This document shows positions 44,280 through 56,290 of a stretch of DNA of 64,000 nucleotides, piece after piece; the first letter of the stretch is position 1; the number at the start of each line of letters is the position of its first letter. The notes below the pieces were generated by a model that was not told the origin of the DNA, did not search any database, and saw nothing but the letters and a program-made list of their open reading frames with translations. This DNA comes from Isoetes taiwanensis. Taxonomy: Eukaryota; Streptophyta; Lycopodiopsida; Isoetales; Isoetaceae. Location of the stretch: assembly GCA_021234155.1 (NCBI GenBank), contig JAJEKV010000025.1:3743773-3807772 (forward strand). The letters are read 5' to 3'. The position numbers were made by a program, and so were the translations under genes.

Positions 44280-46737
44280 ATGAGGTTAGTTTCTTGGAAC
44301 TTGAGAGGTATTAAGGGTCCCCTGAAGAGGAAAAGGGCTCTTATTGCCCTTAAAGAGGTCAAGGCAGACATAATCCTACTACAGGAGCACAGACTTCCAG
44401 CTTTTGAGGCTTCAAATCTGGGAAGTTGGATTTTCCCCAATGGAGACTCCATTTGGGCTCCAGCAGATGGCACTAAAGGTGGTATTTGCATTGCTTGGAA
44501 TGGATTGAAAAAATCAGGTTCTTTCTTACATCCCTCAGGTAGATGGCAGGTGGTCTTTTTAGAAATTGTGTTGGAACAAATAGGCATTATTAATGTATAT
44601 GCCTCGACCTCCCCTGAAGAAAGAGAAGAACAATGGAAAGACATGTCAGACTGGCTGCAGGGACAGAATGTCAACAATTGGATCTTAAGTGGAGACTTTA
44701 ATAACACCCCATCATGGGAGCAGAAGGCTGGTAAAAAACTAAATATGTCAAGGGGTGAAAGATTCCAGTGGGAAAAGTTGGCACATAATTTTATATACCA
44801 TGCCCCTTCCTCTTCACATGCATATTCCTGGAGCAACAAAAGGAAGGGTTTGGACAGAGTGTATTGTCTTCTGGATAGATACTACACCAACATATCTACT
44901 CTTGTAGGCTAGGATAACCTGACTATAAACAATGACTGCAGCAACTCTATCTCAGATCATTATCCCCAGATCCTAGATACAGGTAAGTTGCCTCATAATA
45001 GACCTCCTGACACCCCATTCAAGTTTAATAACAGCCTTCTGAGTAATAAAGTTTTCTGTAATGATTTCACTAGATTCTATGGCTCTTTAAAGGCTGTAAA
45101 TGCAAGTGGCTCTATGAAAGAATTCATCAGCAGGACTAAACAGATCAAAAATTGGATTAAGCAGTGGGGTAAAGAGTGGAACAGGAAAAAGAAACAGGAA
45201 AAAAAAGATGTTTTTTTGGAAATGAAAGAGATCAGGCAAAATCTTTTCTTGGATAAGTCTAATATGCTCCTGCAACAGAGAGAGGAAATCTTGGAAAGGA
45301 AGGTCAAATTAATTGAAGAACATGAGGCAAAGAGTTTGGCAATTAAAAACATAGGCTTGTACATTAATCTGATGGATGATTGTAGCTCAAAGTTCTTCTT
45401 TAGAGCTGCCAAGAGTAGGATAATGAACAATGGGATAGTCTCAGTAGTGGATGACAGTCTACTTGAGTTATCCAAACAAGAAGATATCCAAAATTTATTC
45501 TATAACAAGTATAAGGAGCTGTTTGCAGCCCGACACATTGACAATTGCAGTATGTCTGAGTTCTTTGACTTTCTTGGTCCTAGGGATGTGATAATTGAAG
45601 ATGATCAACTCCTGGCTGTTCCTTTGGAAGATGAGATCTTGGGAATCATAAGGAGTATGGCCCATGGAAAAAGCCCGGGGCCAAATGGATTGCCCCCTGA
45701 ATTTTATGAACATTTCTGGGGAATAATGTCTAAAGACCTTACCACTTTTATACAGGGTGCATGGCAAGCTGAAAGGTTGCACCCAGCTATTAATGCTGGG
45801 CTTATTGCCTTAGTTCCAAAGATAGATAAGCCTGCCACCTTTTCGGATTGGAGACCAATTTCTCTGACCAATGTTACATATAAAATTATAGCCTTGAAGA
45901 TTTTTGCTAACAGGCTCAAGAAAATTCTTCTGGCAAAGATTAACCTAGTTCAGTCAGGGTTTCTACCAGGGAGAAGCATCCTTGACAACTTCATAGAAGT
46001 TAAAAATGTATCCCAAGACACTTTCCTTGGCTGGTAGAGTGGAGATAATAAACAGTGTCATTGCTAGTTCACATGTTTTCTTCTCATCAGCAATAATAGC
46101 AGATAAGAAAACTTATCAGAAGTTGGAGGTTATCATGAAAGAATTTATCTGGCAGGGTGCACAAATGGTAGGTTGGCAGCACTTAGCCCTCCCTAGGAAA
46201 AAAGAAGGTTTGTGATGTAAGGATTTGTTTTTACAGGCACAAGTCCTGGCAGCAAAACTTGTTTGGAGAGCATTAACCTCATCATCAAAGTCCCCTGCTC
46301 TTCACTTAATTAAATACTACATTGGGAAAACTTCCTTAGTGGGGAGTCCATCCACTCCTCACCACTTGCCAGACTCTGCTTTTTACCAGCTCAATCCAGG
46401 AGTAGGTACATCTGCTATTGTGAGGATAATTATTCAAGCCTGGAATAAAGTGTCTGTATGCTTCAAAGCTTATCCAATAGAGAATGTTTCAGATGACTTC
46501 AGTTTCTTCTGGCACCAGGGTTTAACAGATGAAGATGAAGGATGTTTGGCTCTTAAACATCCAAGAAAATATAAAGAGTGGAAGCTCAAAGAACTTAGTA
46601 TTGTTGGCAGTATGGTCAGGGGTGAAGGTTGGAGGACATGGCAAGAAATTTCCAACCTCGTGCAAGATTTTGCTTGTAACAGAAACATTTATAATGCATT
46701 AACTCGGCATCCAAAACAAATACTTATAGAAATGTAG
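44280..46737 (+). pseudogene. LINE ORF2 (endonuclease and partial reverse transcriptase), core deleted
   Basis: The APE-type endonuclease begins MRLVSWNLRGIKGPLKRKR and contains ILLQEHRLP, GGICIAWNG, WILSGDFNNTPSW and (after a TAG at 44910) ISDHYPQI. The frame 44988-46037 carries the N-terminal reverse transcriptase: GKSPGPNGLPPEFY, WRPISLTNVTYKIIA and SGFLPGRSILDN. At about 46005 it jumps to YPKTLSLAGRVEIINSV, which normally lies well after the catalytic YADD, so the palm with the active site is deleted. C-terminal frames run to 46737, with a frameshift near 46215. The family belongs to the plant L1 group; it is inactive. Confidence 0.88.
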
Positions 46738-46739
46738 CT

Positions 46740-47645
46740 GCAGTCTGGATGCTCGGCATTTGCAAAGACGGCACATGAAGAGCCATGCGTTATGGAATAA
46801 TCTTAGAAGCCAAGATTTTTACAGGGGAAAAGGCAGATCCGTCCTGAAGATCAAGCATTTCGCATATTTTCACAGAGTTATACAAATAGAACAGAGGAAC
46901 TCAATAGAACAGAATCGCTGGAAGAAGAAGGATTTGAACAGAGTTATACAAATAGAATCGAGGAACTCAATAGAACAGAGAATCGCTAGAAGAAGCGGGA
47001 TTAGAACATGGATACGGCTAGAATCAAGCTGCAACATGATCGGAATAGGGAGGCTGCCTTGGCGGCAAAGGAATCGGAAGGCGCCAATACAGATTAGAAA
47101 AAATCCCTTCAAACTTTCGAAAAACTTTGGGCCAATTTAGGATGTGAGGGCGGAGATCACAATCTCGGCCGTTAATCTGCCCCATGCATCTCAACCGTTC
47201 ATCTCTGTTGAATCCGTTCATCTCTGCTGAATAAAGTTATATAGATTTTATATATTAATAACCAAGTTTGTCACTACATATTATATAAAATGCTTTTATA
47301 GGATCTTACGGGCTGCAATGCACGGGCGGCCGAACGGAGAGAGAGAGAGAGAGAGACTCACTCTCACCACCACCCTCGCTTGGTGGCACCGCCGAGGCCA
47401 TTACTGCCCATAAAATCCCATAAAAGCATTTCATAAAATATAAAGGTATTTGGCCTACAGCAACATGAACATGCGTCTCTTGACGGTCTGCCATGGCTAT
47501 GGAGTCAAACTTACCACAGATTTCAGGATTGATACAATGCAACAACGAAAAATTGAAGGAAAAATTTAACAGTTTAGCCTCCTCTAAAGCCATACAGAGT
47601 TCTCTTGTGTCTTTTCACAGAGGCCATAAAGAGTTTTAGGAAAAA
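46740..47645. other. Non-coding stretch after the LINE
   Basis: It contains a tandem repeat at 46875-46990 and (GA)n at 47337-47355. Around 47300-47330 a phrase GGGCTGCAATGCACGGGC looks like a Helitron hairpin but no CTRR end is adjacent. No gene is supported. Confidence 0.4.
46875..46990. repeat. Tandem repeat, two units of about 60 bp
   Basis: CAGAGTTATACAAATAGAA followed by GAGGAACTCAATAGAACAGA occurs twice (from about 46875 and 46937). Confidence 0.85.
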
Positions 47646-47690
47646 CTAGTAACGGTGTCCGGCGTTGCCAGGCATAAGTAGCCATAAAAT
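47646..47690 (-). mobile_element. Helitron 3' terminus, minus orientation, diverged
   Basis: On the minus strand a hairpin-like GCCTGGCAACGCCGGAC is followed by ACCGTTACTAG and T. It differs from the other copies at several hairpin positions. The 5' end was not securely located. Confidence 0.55.
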
Positions 47691-49262
47691 TTTAAGGATC
47701 TTCTTAACATCTATTAAATTTAAAAGTGAAATGGGAATTTTTTTATTAGATAGGTAGAAAGATAAGATTAGAAAGAAGATACTATGTTTTATGTTCATAT
47801 TTGCGGTTTGGTATGTATTTACATTACAATTGCTCTCGTATTTGCATTATAATAAGAAGATTCCTAGATGGGGAGGTGTGGCACATGAAGACATAATTAT
47901 AATATAAAAATGAAAAACCAAGAAATATGATTCATATGATTCTGGAGGGGGTATGATTTTGAAGAGGTTTCTTTTATGGGCTCATATTGTAGGTGTCGAA
48001 GCATTGCTTGTTTGGAAAAGATATACCATATACTATTCATGATGTCCGCTCTAAGAGTGAACAGGTAGATTTTCTTGTGTATGTGATATTTCCGTGAACA
48101 TGACACTTTTGTGTTCAAACTTGCAAATAATCAAAGGCTTAGAAGCCTTAGGCTGATGACATTGCTTAGATAATGTTGTTCTTGACTCTAGCTTATATTA
48201 TAAAGACAGAATTGAGATAACCATGAGTCTTAATGATGTGTTCATACTGATATAGTGATCATGATGTTCGACCAATATACCTTTATTGTATCCATTTCAA
48301 TGGGGGATGAAGTAGGATTATGAACATTTTTTGTTTTGCACTTGGCAAATAGAATAAGAACATTGAACTGGTACAAAGCCCTTATAATTCTCATAGTCAT
48401 ACATATAGATTTAGTTGGCCATCTCCATACTCTTCCGAATCTTCCAAACAGTTCTTAGTTGATACAGTTGTGTGCAATTTTAGACCTTTAAGTGCTTGAA
48501 AACATTCATTAGCGAATTTTATTTGGCATTTGGACTAAAAGCTTTGATCCAAACAGAATAAAAGCTTTGGAGCTACACTCTAAATAACCATCTCCTTTTA
48601 TACTAAGACATATGAACATCCAAATGTATGAAGTTGGTACTTTGTGGAAGCAAAGTTAAATTTGGAGCCACACTCTAAGTAACCATTTCCCTTGTACTAA
48701 AACATAATAAACATCCAAATGTATGAAGTTGGTACTTCGTGGAAGCAAAGTTTCTTGTTTGAAACAACATTATATTATTCTAAATCATCATCATATTGGC
48801 CTGCAATATTGCCCTTAAGCTCTATGCAATTAATTTGAGAGATATGACAGATTTTTGCAAGTGTAAAACTTAGCCAATACAATTTAAATAGGAGTTAAAT
48901 ATCTTAAACATCAGAACTAACTCGACCATTCATAAAAAGATGAAGTATAAAATTCAAAACACAGATGCATAAGTCTATTTATAAATAAGCAACTTTGGGG
49001 GGTACATTGTGGAAAATAAAAATGACCAATAACTAGATTCTTAATCAAATATACAGATAGTACATCTCTTTAAAAAAAAATTGAACTGAATTGAATTGAA
49101 CTTTATCATCCACGAAGACCAACCAGACTTGGACTCTTCGACATCGACGGAGTGCTCTGCCGTCCTCCGGTATCCCCAGGCGCTACGTGGCGGACGGCGA
49201 TTGGCCACGTACGCATCATTAAGTCCGAATTTAATTATAAAATTAAAGGTGCTGCTGCTTCT
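47691..49262. other. AT-rich region, no gene recognised
   Basis: A phrase CCAAATGTATGAAGTTGGTAC occurs twice (48620 and 48715) with CACTCTAAxTAACCAT before each, a short tandem duplication of about 95 bp. Otherwise featureless. Confidence 0.4.
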
Positions 49263-49263
49263 G

Positions 49264-50045
49264 GGATCCCGGAGGACGGTATAAATCACCGGATCTAACG
49301 GCTAACAGCAAACCAGCTCGGAGTGCATCTAACGGCGGAGAAGAACTCTCGCCTCCACGTCGGCGCTCTCCACGTCGGCCACGGATGGATGATCCCGGAG
49401 GACGGGATCCACTCACCCGGATGGGTGATCCCGGAGGGGGGGATCACCACGGCGGATAGCGCCCGCCGTAAACAGCCACGGCCCAGAGCACAGGATCCAA
49501 GTCACGGATCCACGTCAGCCACGGCGGGTGATCCCGGAGGAGGGGATCACCTCGACGGATAGCGTCCGCCATTATCAGCCACGGGCGGGTGATCCCGGAG
49601 GAGGGGATCCGCGTCCGGGGTGCCGGGGATCCCGGAGGAGGGGATCACCTCGGCGGATAGCGTCCGCCGTTATCAGCCACGACCGGGTGATCCCGGAGGA
49701 GGGGATCCGCATCCGGGGTGCCGGGGATCCCGGAGGAGGGGATCAGCTCGTCCCGGAAGGGGGGATCCGCGTCCGGGGTGCCGGGGATCCAGGAGCAGGG
49801 GATTAGCTCGGCGGATAGCATCCGCCGTTAACAGCCAGCGACCGTGGGGATCTCAGAGGAGGGGATCGCGTGGATGATCCTGGAGGCGGGGATCTCTGAG
49901 GCGCGGACGGCCGAGATTGCACGGGGTTTTGGACGGCGGGGATGGACCGGTCCGACGTGGCGTGTGCCGTACCTCAGAATGGGGTCTCCCCAACGGACCC
50001 CGTCGAGAGCGACCCGGGATCCCGGAGGACGGTATATTTATCTCC
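49264..50045. repeat. GC-rich array of GATCCCGGAGGA units
   Basis: GATCCCGGAGGA or close variants occur at about 49264, 49390, 49429, 49531, 49591, 49628, 49690, 49728 and 50020. Between several units lies a second module, GGCGGATAGCGTCCGCC (self-complementary ends) followed by TTATCAGCCACG. The array is bracketed by GATCCCGGAGGACGGTATA on the left (49264) and the same phrase on the right (50020). Composition is sharply GC-rich against AT-rich surroundings. Frames through it are repeat artefacts. Confidence 0.88.
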
Positions 50046-50087
50046 GGGATCACCGAATCAAGGGTAAAAGATATTTTTCTCAACCGT

Positions 50088-50212
50088 CTGTTTGTTTAGA
50101 TAAATATCTAAGGGCCTATTTTGTGTCATGTCACATTTTAGTACTATCCATGGTTTGTTTAGATCAATATCTAAGGGCCTATTTTGTGTCGTGTCACATT
50201 TTAGTACACATG
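50088..50212. repeat. Tandem repeat, two units of about 62 bp
   Basis: GTTTGTTTAGATAAATATC... and GTTTGTTTAGATCAATATC..., each running to CACATTTTAGTAC, lie head to tail. Confidence 0.9.
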
Positions 50213-50319
50213 GATAGCGGCTTCAAGATAACGTGACACTCAGGGTTAGGCTGTTGCCCTAAAAAAAAGAATGGATTACAATATGTAGATAACCTCTTTT
50301 ATCCATTGATCACATTGTT

Positions 50320-50853
50320 TTTTTTTTTAAAGAACGACAAACTTTATTGAAACACCAAGCCAAAAGCCAGATACAAATGCAGAGGCAGGAATAGAATTTC
50401 AGAGGATAATCATGATCCACTGAATAGAACCACCAGCCTATGCATAAGACAACACACTCAAATAGGACTCAAATATCAACTGTCGCTTGGCAGGAGCAAA
50501 CGAAGAACAATGGTAGGCCTTAGCGATTCTAGCTTGTGCATCCTGGAGGATTACTGCAGGGGGAATATCTAAACCCTGAAAGATACATAATCTTCTGCGC
50601 TTCCAGATAGACCACAGCAACCATCCTGACGCCAAATGAAATGCTTGACTCCGCATCTTATTCCAAGTATCCAGATAAATAGCCAGAAGCACTTGCTGAC
50701 TTGTCAATGTCACATGAAAAAGAGAGAACAGCCAAGACCAAACAGGCTGGAGATGATCACATAAAAAGAAACAATGCTCAATGGTCTCATCCCTTTGCTT
50801 GCACAATGGGCAGAGTGCTGACACTCTAGGATCAAATCTGTGGACAAGCACAT
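50320..50853 (-). mobile_element. 5'-truncated L1-type LINE insertion with target-site duplication
   Basis: TCACATTGTT occurs at 50310-50319 and 50854-50863. A poly(T) run after the left copy is the poly(A) tail of a minus-strand insertion. The minus-strand frame from 50857 to 50438 reads RFDPRVSALCPLCKQRDETI, EHCFFLCDH and LASGWLLWSIWKRRRL: the zinc-finger (zf-RVT) region at the end of LINE ORF2. It is about 530 bp, a typical severe 5' truncation. The same family, more decayed, is at 12300-14471. Confidence 0.92.
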
Positions 50854-50863
50854 TCACATTGTT

Positions 50864-52284
50864 GGACTACACGTGAAATCTTTCTGTATGTTGTGAGGAT
50901 TAGTCCTCATATTAATTAAGGCTTGCATGGCAAATTCAAGATGTAGATGGTATTGGCAACAACATGTTTCTCTTTCTTAAAACCTCCTATATAGCTTGGC
51001 TTCCATCGCTCTGAAAAGTATGCTGGGATATATTCATGTCAGGATGATCCTTTTGAAAGCAAGATATAGTTGTAATTGAAAAAATAAAGAAATGAGATTT
51101 AGATTTATAACCATATAAGAAATAGAGAAATTAAATACGCAAATTAATAGCAAATAAATGGTTCCAAAATTACATGTGTCACTTCTAGCAAATGTATTGG
51201 ATGATCAATTTTCTCACCACCCTCAGTTACATGCTTTCTAACATATTTTTTATAAGGTGAAACTCGGGTATTCTCATCTCTAAACATTCTGACAACACCA
51301 TCTCTTCAGGGAGAGACCAGCATCAGATTTTGCACATATTGTCTTATTTTTATGGGAATGAAAAGAAACCTTGAAAATGCCCTCTGACTAATCCCTTTAA
51401 CTGTTGAAGCTACCATTCGAAGCGTGGTCTTTCTTGCTCGGAGTATCAGTACTTCTTTGAATTTTTTCTACCCGCATGGCTTCTCTCACATTAAAATCAT
51501 GCTTTTATCACATGAAATTCCTTAGGAACTGTTATATTAACATGTGATAAATCCTTGATTCTTTTCATAAAATTATTTGCTACTCTTCCTCTTGAATCAA
51601 ATAGTACAATTCCTTACAACGTGAAAAAGAAAATCCTCTAACTCTTTTGAAGGTTCCTATTTCCTTCTTTGACGTAGAGAATGTTCCTGTTTCTTCTGTA
51701 CTGAAGATGTAACATTCTCCTTTTCCATTGCTTTGATTCTCTTTCTGGATTCTCTTTCTCTCCTGGCTTCTAGCTCCTGGTCAATTCGCCGTTTTGCGGA
51801 AAAAATGCTTTTAAGAGAACTCGCCATCAAACCTGGGCCATCAAGTTGGCATGAATAGAGAACTGCAATTCTAATTTTTCAGAATTGCAATTGAAATGAA
51901 TAACCGTAACTAGTAAATGCTAGAATTGAAGAATGATAGCAAGAACTGGTCCAAATTCCCGCTATCTAAGAAATCCCACCATCTAATAGAATCAGCTAAG
52001 AATTCTCACGCCCAAAGGATTAATCCATGTCATCGATCCCTTCCTCCCGGGAAGAGGTTTATAATTTCTAGAATAACTATCTCAAAATTCATTACACCAA
52101 ATGTGCTCGAGGAATAAGCAATCACAACACTTCAAGCACATGTCCGGACAATGCTTATGGAGTACCACTATCAAATTTACAGCCCTGAGCCCAATTGCCT
52201 AAGAGACCCTAGCAAACTTTGAGAGACTCATTTATCTTCTTTTCATGAATCGAAGAGAAATATGGTTTATCTTTTAAGCTCATT
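50864..52284. other. Intergenic region with one short coding-like fragment
   Basis: Apart from the minus-strand fragment at 51657-51827, no gene is supported. Confidence 0.4.
51657..51827 (-). pseudogene. Charged, helical coding fragment, family unknown
   Basis: A minus-strand frame of 56 codons begins MASSLKSIFSAKRRIDQELE and is Arg/Lys/Glu-rich (ARRERESRKR). After a TAG at 51659-51657 the frame continues with EPSKELEDFLFHVV. It could be an exon or a decayed gene piece; nothing else nearby supports a gene, and I do not recognise it. Confidence 0.25.
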
Positions 52285-53819
52285 GAATTATGTCAATTAT
52301 GTGGCGTAGCATGACATAGTTTTGGATGTTCACTCTCCGAGCAATATGAATAGAAACATAGATATCCGTGCATTTTTAGTAGTGCAATCAGAGACTCCAA
52401 CCAAATATTATAGGATTTATAACTTTTATTATTATCTATTCTTATCTCTATGACATAACATGAGATCAACATTGAACCCAAAGTACAGATGTGCAGGAAC
52501 AAGTGTCGTGCAAAGGATATATATAAAATTATAAAGTTGTAGATGCCATGCTTGATAGTGACACACAAGGAAAGTAAATCCCATAGAGCAACAATTGGAT
52601 TCATGTCGAACTCTAGGACTTTGGAGCCCACAATCATGAATTGGATACAGGTCCTTATGTCTCGTGACGTGACCCATAGTGTGATGACTCATCAATAGAA
52701 ATATACTTTTTTAAAAGCTGTATAAAAACTATGTAAGCAAAAGTTTTGGGTCAATCAAACGGGGACACTGTATCCAATGGTCGTACTCTGTGTCAGGGGA
52801 CCACCTGGAAGGCAAAGAGACATGCTAACACCCATACGCCTATTTTAGAGGCCAGAACACAAGTAAGTAATTGACACGAACACCTTGTAACATAAACTCT
52901 TTCACATTATGTCATGGAACTCGGGTTGTTTATTCCCTTTTCCCAACAACTTCACTGATGTTTGTAGGTCAAGGGGAGTAAGGGGGAAATATAACTTAAG
53001 GAAATCCTTACATTCACTATGCTGGGCAAGTGGGGTGGTGATTTCAGGACCTGCAACTAGCGTTAGGATGGGATGTGTGTAAATGGATTCCGAGATCGTG
53101 ATATATTTCGCCAAAAAAAAGCGACCCTACTTCTATTTTGTATATCTGGCCATCCTTTATTAACCATCGGCGTGAAAGTGCACGGCAAGGCCAAAATCTT
53201 TGGTCAGATCGATCTTCCTGCTCCATAGGCTACTTGATGTGCTCCAAAAGGCATACTAATCTGTTTCCTTGCCACGTAAAGAACAGTTAGGTGCTGTTCT
53301 GCCCCCTCGTCCAACCGTATGCCGCCACGTGGCCATTTTTAGCACACTTTCATTTCCAGAAATATCGCTAACAAAATGTTCAATCTTTTAGTGGCAATTC
53401 TCTGCTCCAGCCTATAGATTGTTGACACGTGGCGCACAGAACATCACCTAACTCTCCTCCACGTTATAGGGAAGCCCATTTAGTGGGCTTTCCTGCTGTG
53501 TCAACAGGGCTCCGCGCTGCCGCGCGTCGCCCTGTTTCCACAGCAGGAAAGCCCACTAAATGGGCTTTCCTATATACGTAATGCTGAATCAATGAAAAAA
53601 TAAAAAGGTTTGAGCAGAGATAGAGTCGGGTTGTCAAAATATGGTCCATTGGGCTTGAAACCACAATGTACAGTGGGTGATCACGGATGGCCAGATATAA
53701 CGCGGGGTGCGGGCCCAGCACATATATGAACATATATATGAACTATATATATGAACATATATATGAACATGAAGGCGTGCTTATGAAGGCGTGCTTTTGT
53801 TGCACAACACTCTAGAAAG
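52285..53819. repeat. Inverted segmental duplicate of 21507-22665 (MYB 5' flank)
   Basis: It matches the flank of the Helitron-split MYB copy in reverse orientation, apart from an extra insertion at about 53236-53575. No gene is recognised in it. Confidence 0.75.
53468..53575. repeat. Perfect-armed hairpin (MITE-like) in the MYB promoter region
   Basis: GAAGCCCATTTAGTGGGCTT at the left and GAAAGCCCACTAAATGGGC at the right pair together with CCTGCTGTG/CACAGCAGG. The arms are about 32 bp around a loop with AACAGGGCTCCGCGCTGCC. It is part of an insertion absent from the duplicate flank at about 21790 and lies about 250 bp upstream of the MYB start codon. Confidence 0.8.
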
Positions 53820-54616
53820 ATGAAGAAGCGTCTGTGGTCCCCCGATGAGGATATGAAGCTCGTGGCATTTGTAAGCAGGCATGGAGCGAAGAGGTGGAAG
53901 GGCGTTCCCCTTCTTGCTGGTACTATATTTTGATTCAACCATAACAGAGTTTCTTTTGCTGAGTACTATCTGCAGGAATTCTGCGTACGCTTTCCATAGG
54001 GAATAGACGTTGAAATATTCTCATCTGATTATCTTTCCCCTTGCTTCAGGACTAGATCGATGTGGTCGGAGTTGCAGACTGAGATGGCTTAATTTCTTAA
54101 GACCTGACATTAGAAGGGGTAACTTTTCCCCACAGGAAAGAAAGCTTGTTTTTGAGCTCCAATCTGTCTACGGTAACAGGTAATTGGATTCAATCATTGT
54201 GGGAAATGCACACAAAGTTGCATTACTTATAACTTAAGCTGTATGCATAATGCTTATGCTGTAGTTATTGTATCAGATGGTCTCAAATCTCAAAGCAGAT
54301 GCCCGGCCGAACGGATGCTGAAATAAAAAACGTCTGGAACAATGCTGTTCGCAAATCTGCAAATAGCTGGAAGAGACGGCTGTGCTTGGACCAAATTACA
54401 AGTTACAGGCTAGCTATGCCCTTTAACGTTGATCCTGATCTGCCGGATCTCGAGGATGCAAAATCTGAGGATCCCATTCAAGTGGAAGAGCTTATAATAA
54501 ACACAGAAGACCCAAGTGCCGATTGCAACCCAATGTCATATGGTTTCATCTTCCAATCATTTCTTGATGCTGCACTGTCGAACCTATTACACTCGATTGA
54601 ACCACTTATAGAGTAA
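53820..54616 (+). CDS. R2R3-MYB transcription factor, intact, three exons
   Basis: Exons 53820-53919, 54050-54179 and 54277-54616 (100, 130, 340 nt) with GT..AG introns encode 189 residues. R2: [41 protein letters not shown]3: [38 protein letters not shown]. Exon sizes are the same as in 24798-25593 for exons 1 and 2. The C-terminal part is short and acidic ([13 protein letters not shown]) and ends with [16 protein letters not shown], the counterpart of the aromatic motif in the other copy. The first DNA-contact repeat keeps the regularly spaced Trp residues. Its full locus has an inverted duplicate on the left side of the window that was split by a Helitron (9660-22665). Target genes are unknown. 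An inserted hairpin lies upstream and may affect expression. Confidence 0.9.
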
Positions 54617-54639
54617 AATTAGTATACGTCTCACCACAA

Positions 54640-55070
54640 TGTCTGGTCTTTGGAAGAAATTTTCCAGATTCTAGCAAGTTATAAGCATGACCTAGCAGAC
54701 ACAGACTATCCAGTTAGGAACTAGATCTATAGTAGATTTCTTGCACGAATTTTTTTTTTCCATATACCTTACCACATATCCCCATCCTCAAATGCTCCTT
54801 TTGCTTTCCACTAGATGCTTTCCATTTCCAGTACATGCTTTCCATGTACCTTATATATTAGTAGATGCTTTCCATGTACCTTATATCTTGCAGATAACAA
54901 CGTGCTCTCAGTCACTATGGATTGCCCCAAAGCCATGGGTTGTTGCCTGTACCCTGTACTTGTACTTAATGTATATCAATGATTGAGCAAATTTGAATGC
55001 ATGGTAGAAGTTTGGACACATAAACCCTTAACACGGGTCATCCTAAATGCAACAAGTTTATGTTTCATAA
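54640..55070. repeat. MYB 3' flank, inverted duplicate of 9660-10019
   Basis: Shared phrases include CAACCCATGG/CCATGGGTTG, GTGTCCAAAC/ACACATAAACCC and ATGCAACAAGTTTATG. A local motif TAGATGCTTTCCATGTACC is repeated here three times (about 54820-54885). Confidence 0.7.
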
Positions 55071-56290
55071 TTTCATGCCATAGCTAAAGCTCCTTTTAGT
55101 AGAAAATGTGGCTTTATGTATTTGTTTATACCCCTACTTTGAATATTGCCAATAATCTTGTTGTTCTTGATGATGGTCCATGAGTTTTTTGGGTTGTATG
55201 TTATTGTATAGGGGAATGATGTCTGGGACACCAATACGTCACGTAGAAAGGGGTCCCGCGACCGACGAGGAAAAAATATGGGAAATACATTTTTTACCCT
55301 AAAATACGTATTCTTTGGCTTTATTACGTGCAGAACTTATCTCTGCTCTTAACTGAAAGCAATAATATCCACTAAGGTGACCAGCCTCAAAATGGTGATT
55401 AACTCTAAACTAGTTCTATCGGGCCTACATATTGAAGTTTCATAATGCGCCATCCTTACATCTAAATTTGTATTACCTTCTTAAAGGTAAGCTTAAATGT
55501 CGGACGAACAAACTAATCCGTAATACACCCATTAATCCAACTAGAGATTGCAGAATAAGAGCCTTGAAGAAATATTAAAGGCTTCATGTTTCATTGGGTC
55601 AAACAACTAGTCTCTTCATTCTGCAAACTCTAAAAGTAATGATTGTGTCATGTGATATTTACATAACAAATCTAGAGAGCAAGTGGTTGTTGCAGCATAT
55701 ATGTCTCTGACCAAGCTTATAGTACACTAGATCACAAGATCAGGAGGAATGATACAATACAAATGGGATATCATCAAAAAGAAAACGGGGCTATGCTATG
55801 GACTGAGGAGTACAACTCCTGCCATAGACTAAGATAGCGAGGGCTCGACCCTCCAACTGGTACCTGGATCACCAAAATGACAAAAAATATTTACCAATAT
55901 TTATCTGTATTTATTTATTTATTTATTTAAAATGGTAGCTACATACTAAAAAATCTAGATTGGCACAGAGAGGGTCACCCCCGTTCAATCAAATGGAACG
56001 GTAAGGTAAAATCTACTGACCGAGCCTCTCACAATAAACAGGACCACGACTCCGTTGGAAATTAAATACTGAAATACATGCATAAAGCGGAGGAGAGTAT
56101 AAACAGCAAATCAAATCATGCAGAGAGGTGAGTAGAACAATTATGACTAATTCAAATTCTGATTCAATTTTTCAAATAAGGTACCGTTTGGGAGACGGCA
56201 CATATTGTAAGGGAATGTAGTGATACCAAGAGAAAAACTCTATCACAGCCAGTCTGAGAAATTCGCTACTGAAATTGTGCCCAAGGCCCG
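55071..56290. other. AT-rich region leading into a LINE
   Basis: No gene seen. (TATT)n at about 55905-55928. A segment with ACTGAGGAGTACAACTCC palindromic character at about 55800-55840 may already be LINE 5' untranslated sequence. Confidence 0.35.

Noticed and set aside
44988-46037. Intact reverse transcriptase gene
   Set aside because: The frame lacks the catalytic YADD region; it ends before the palm domain.
47300-47330. Another Helitron 3' end (GGGCTGCAATGCACGGGC)
   Set aside because: Hairpin is imperfect and no CTRR terminus lies at the right distance on either strand.
49323-50236. Glycine/Arg/Asp-rich frames in the GC-rich array as genes
   Set aside because: Their translation repeats with the DNA units and shifts frame between units; they are array artefacts.
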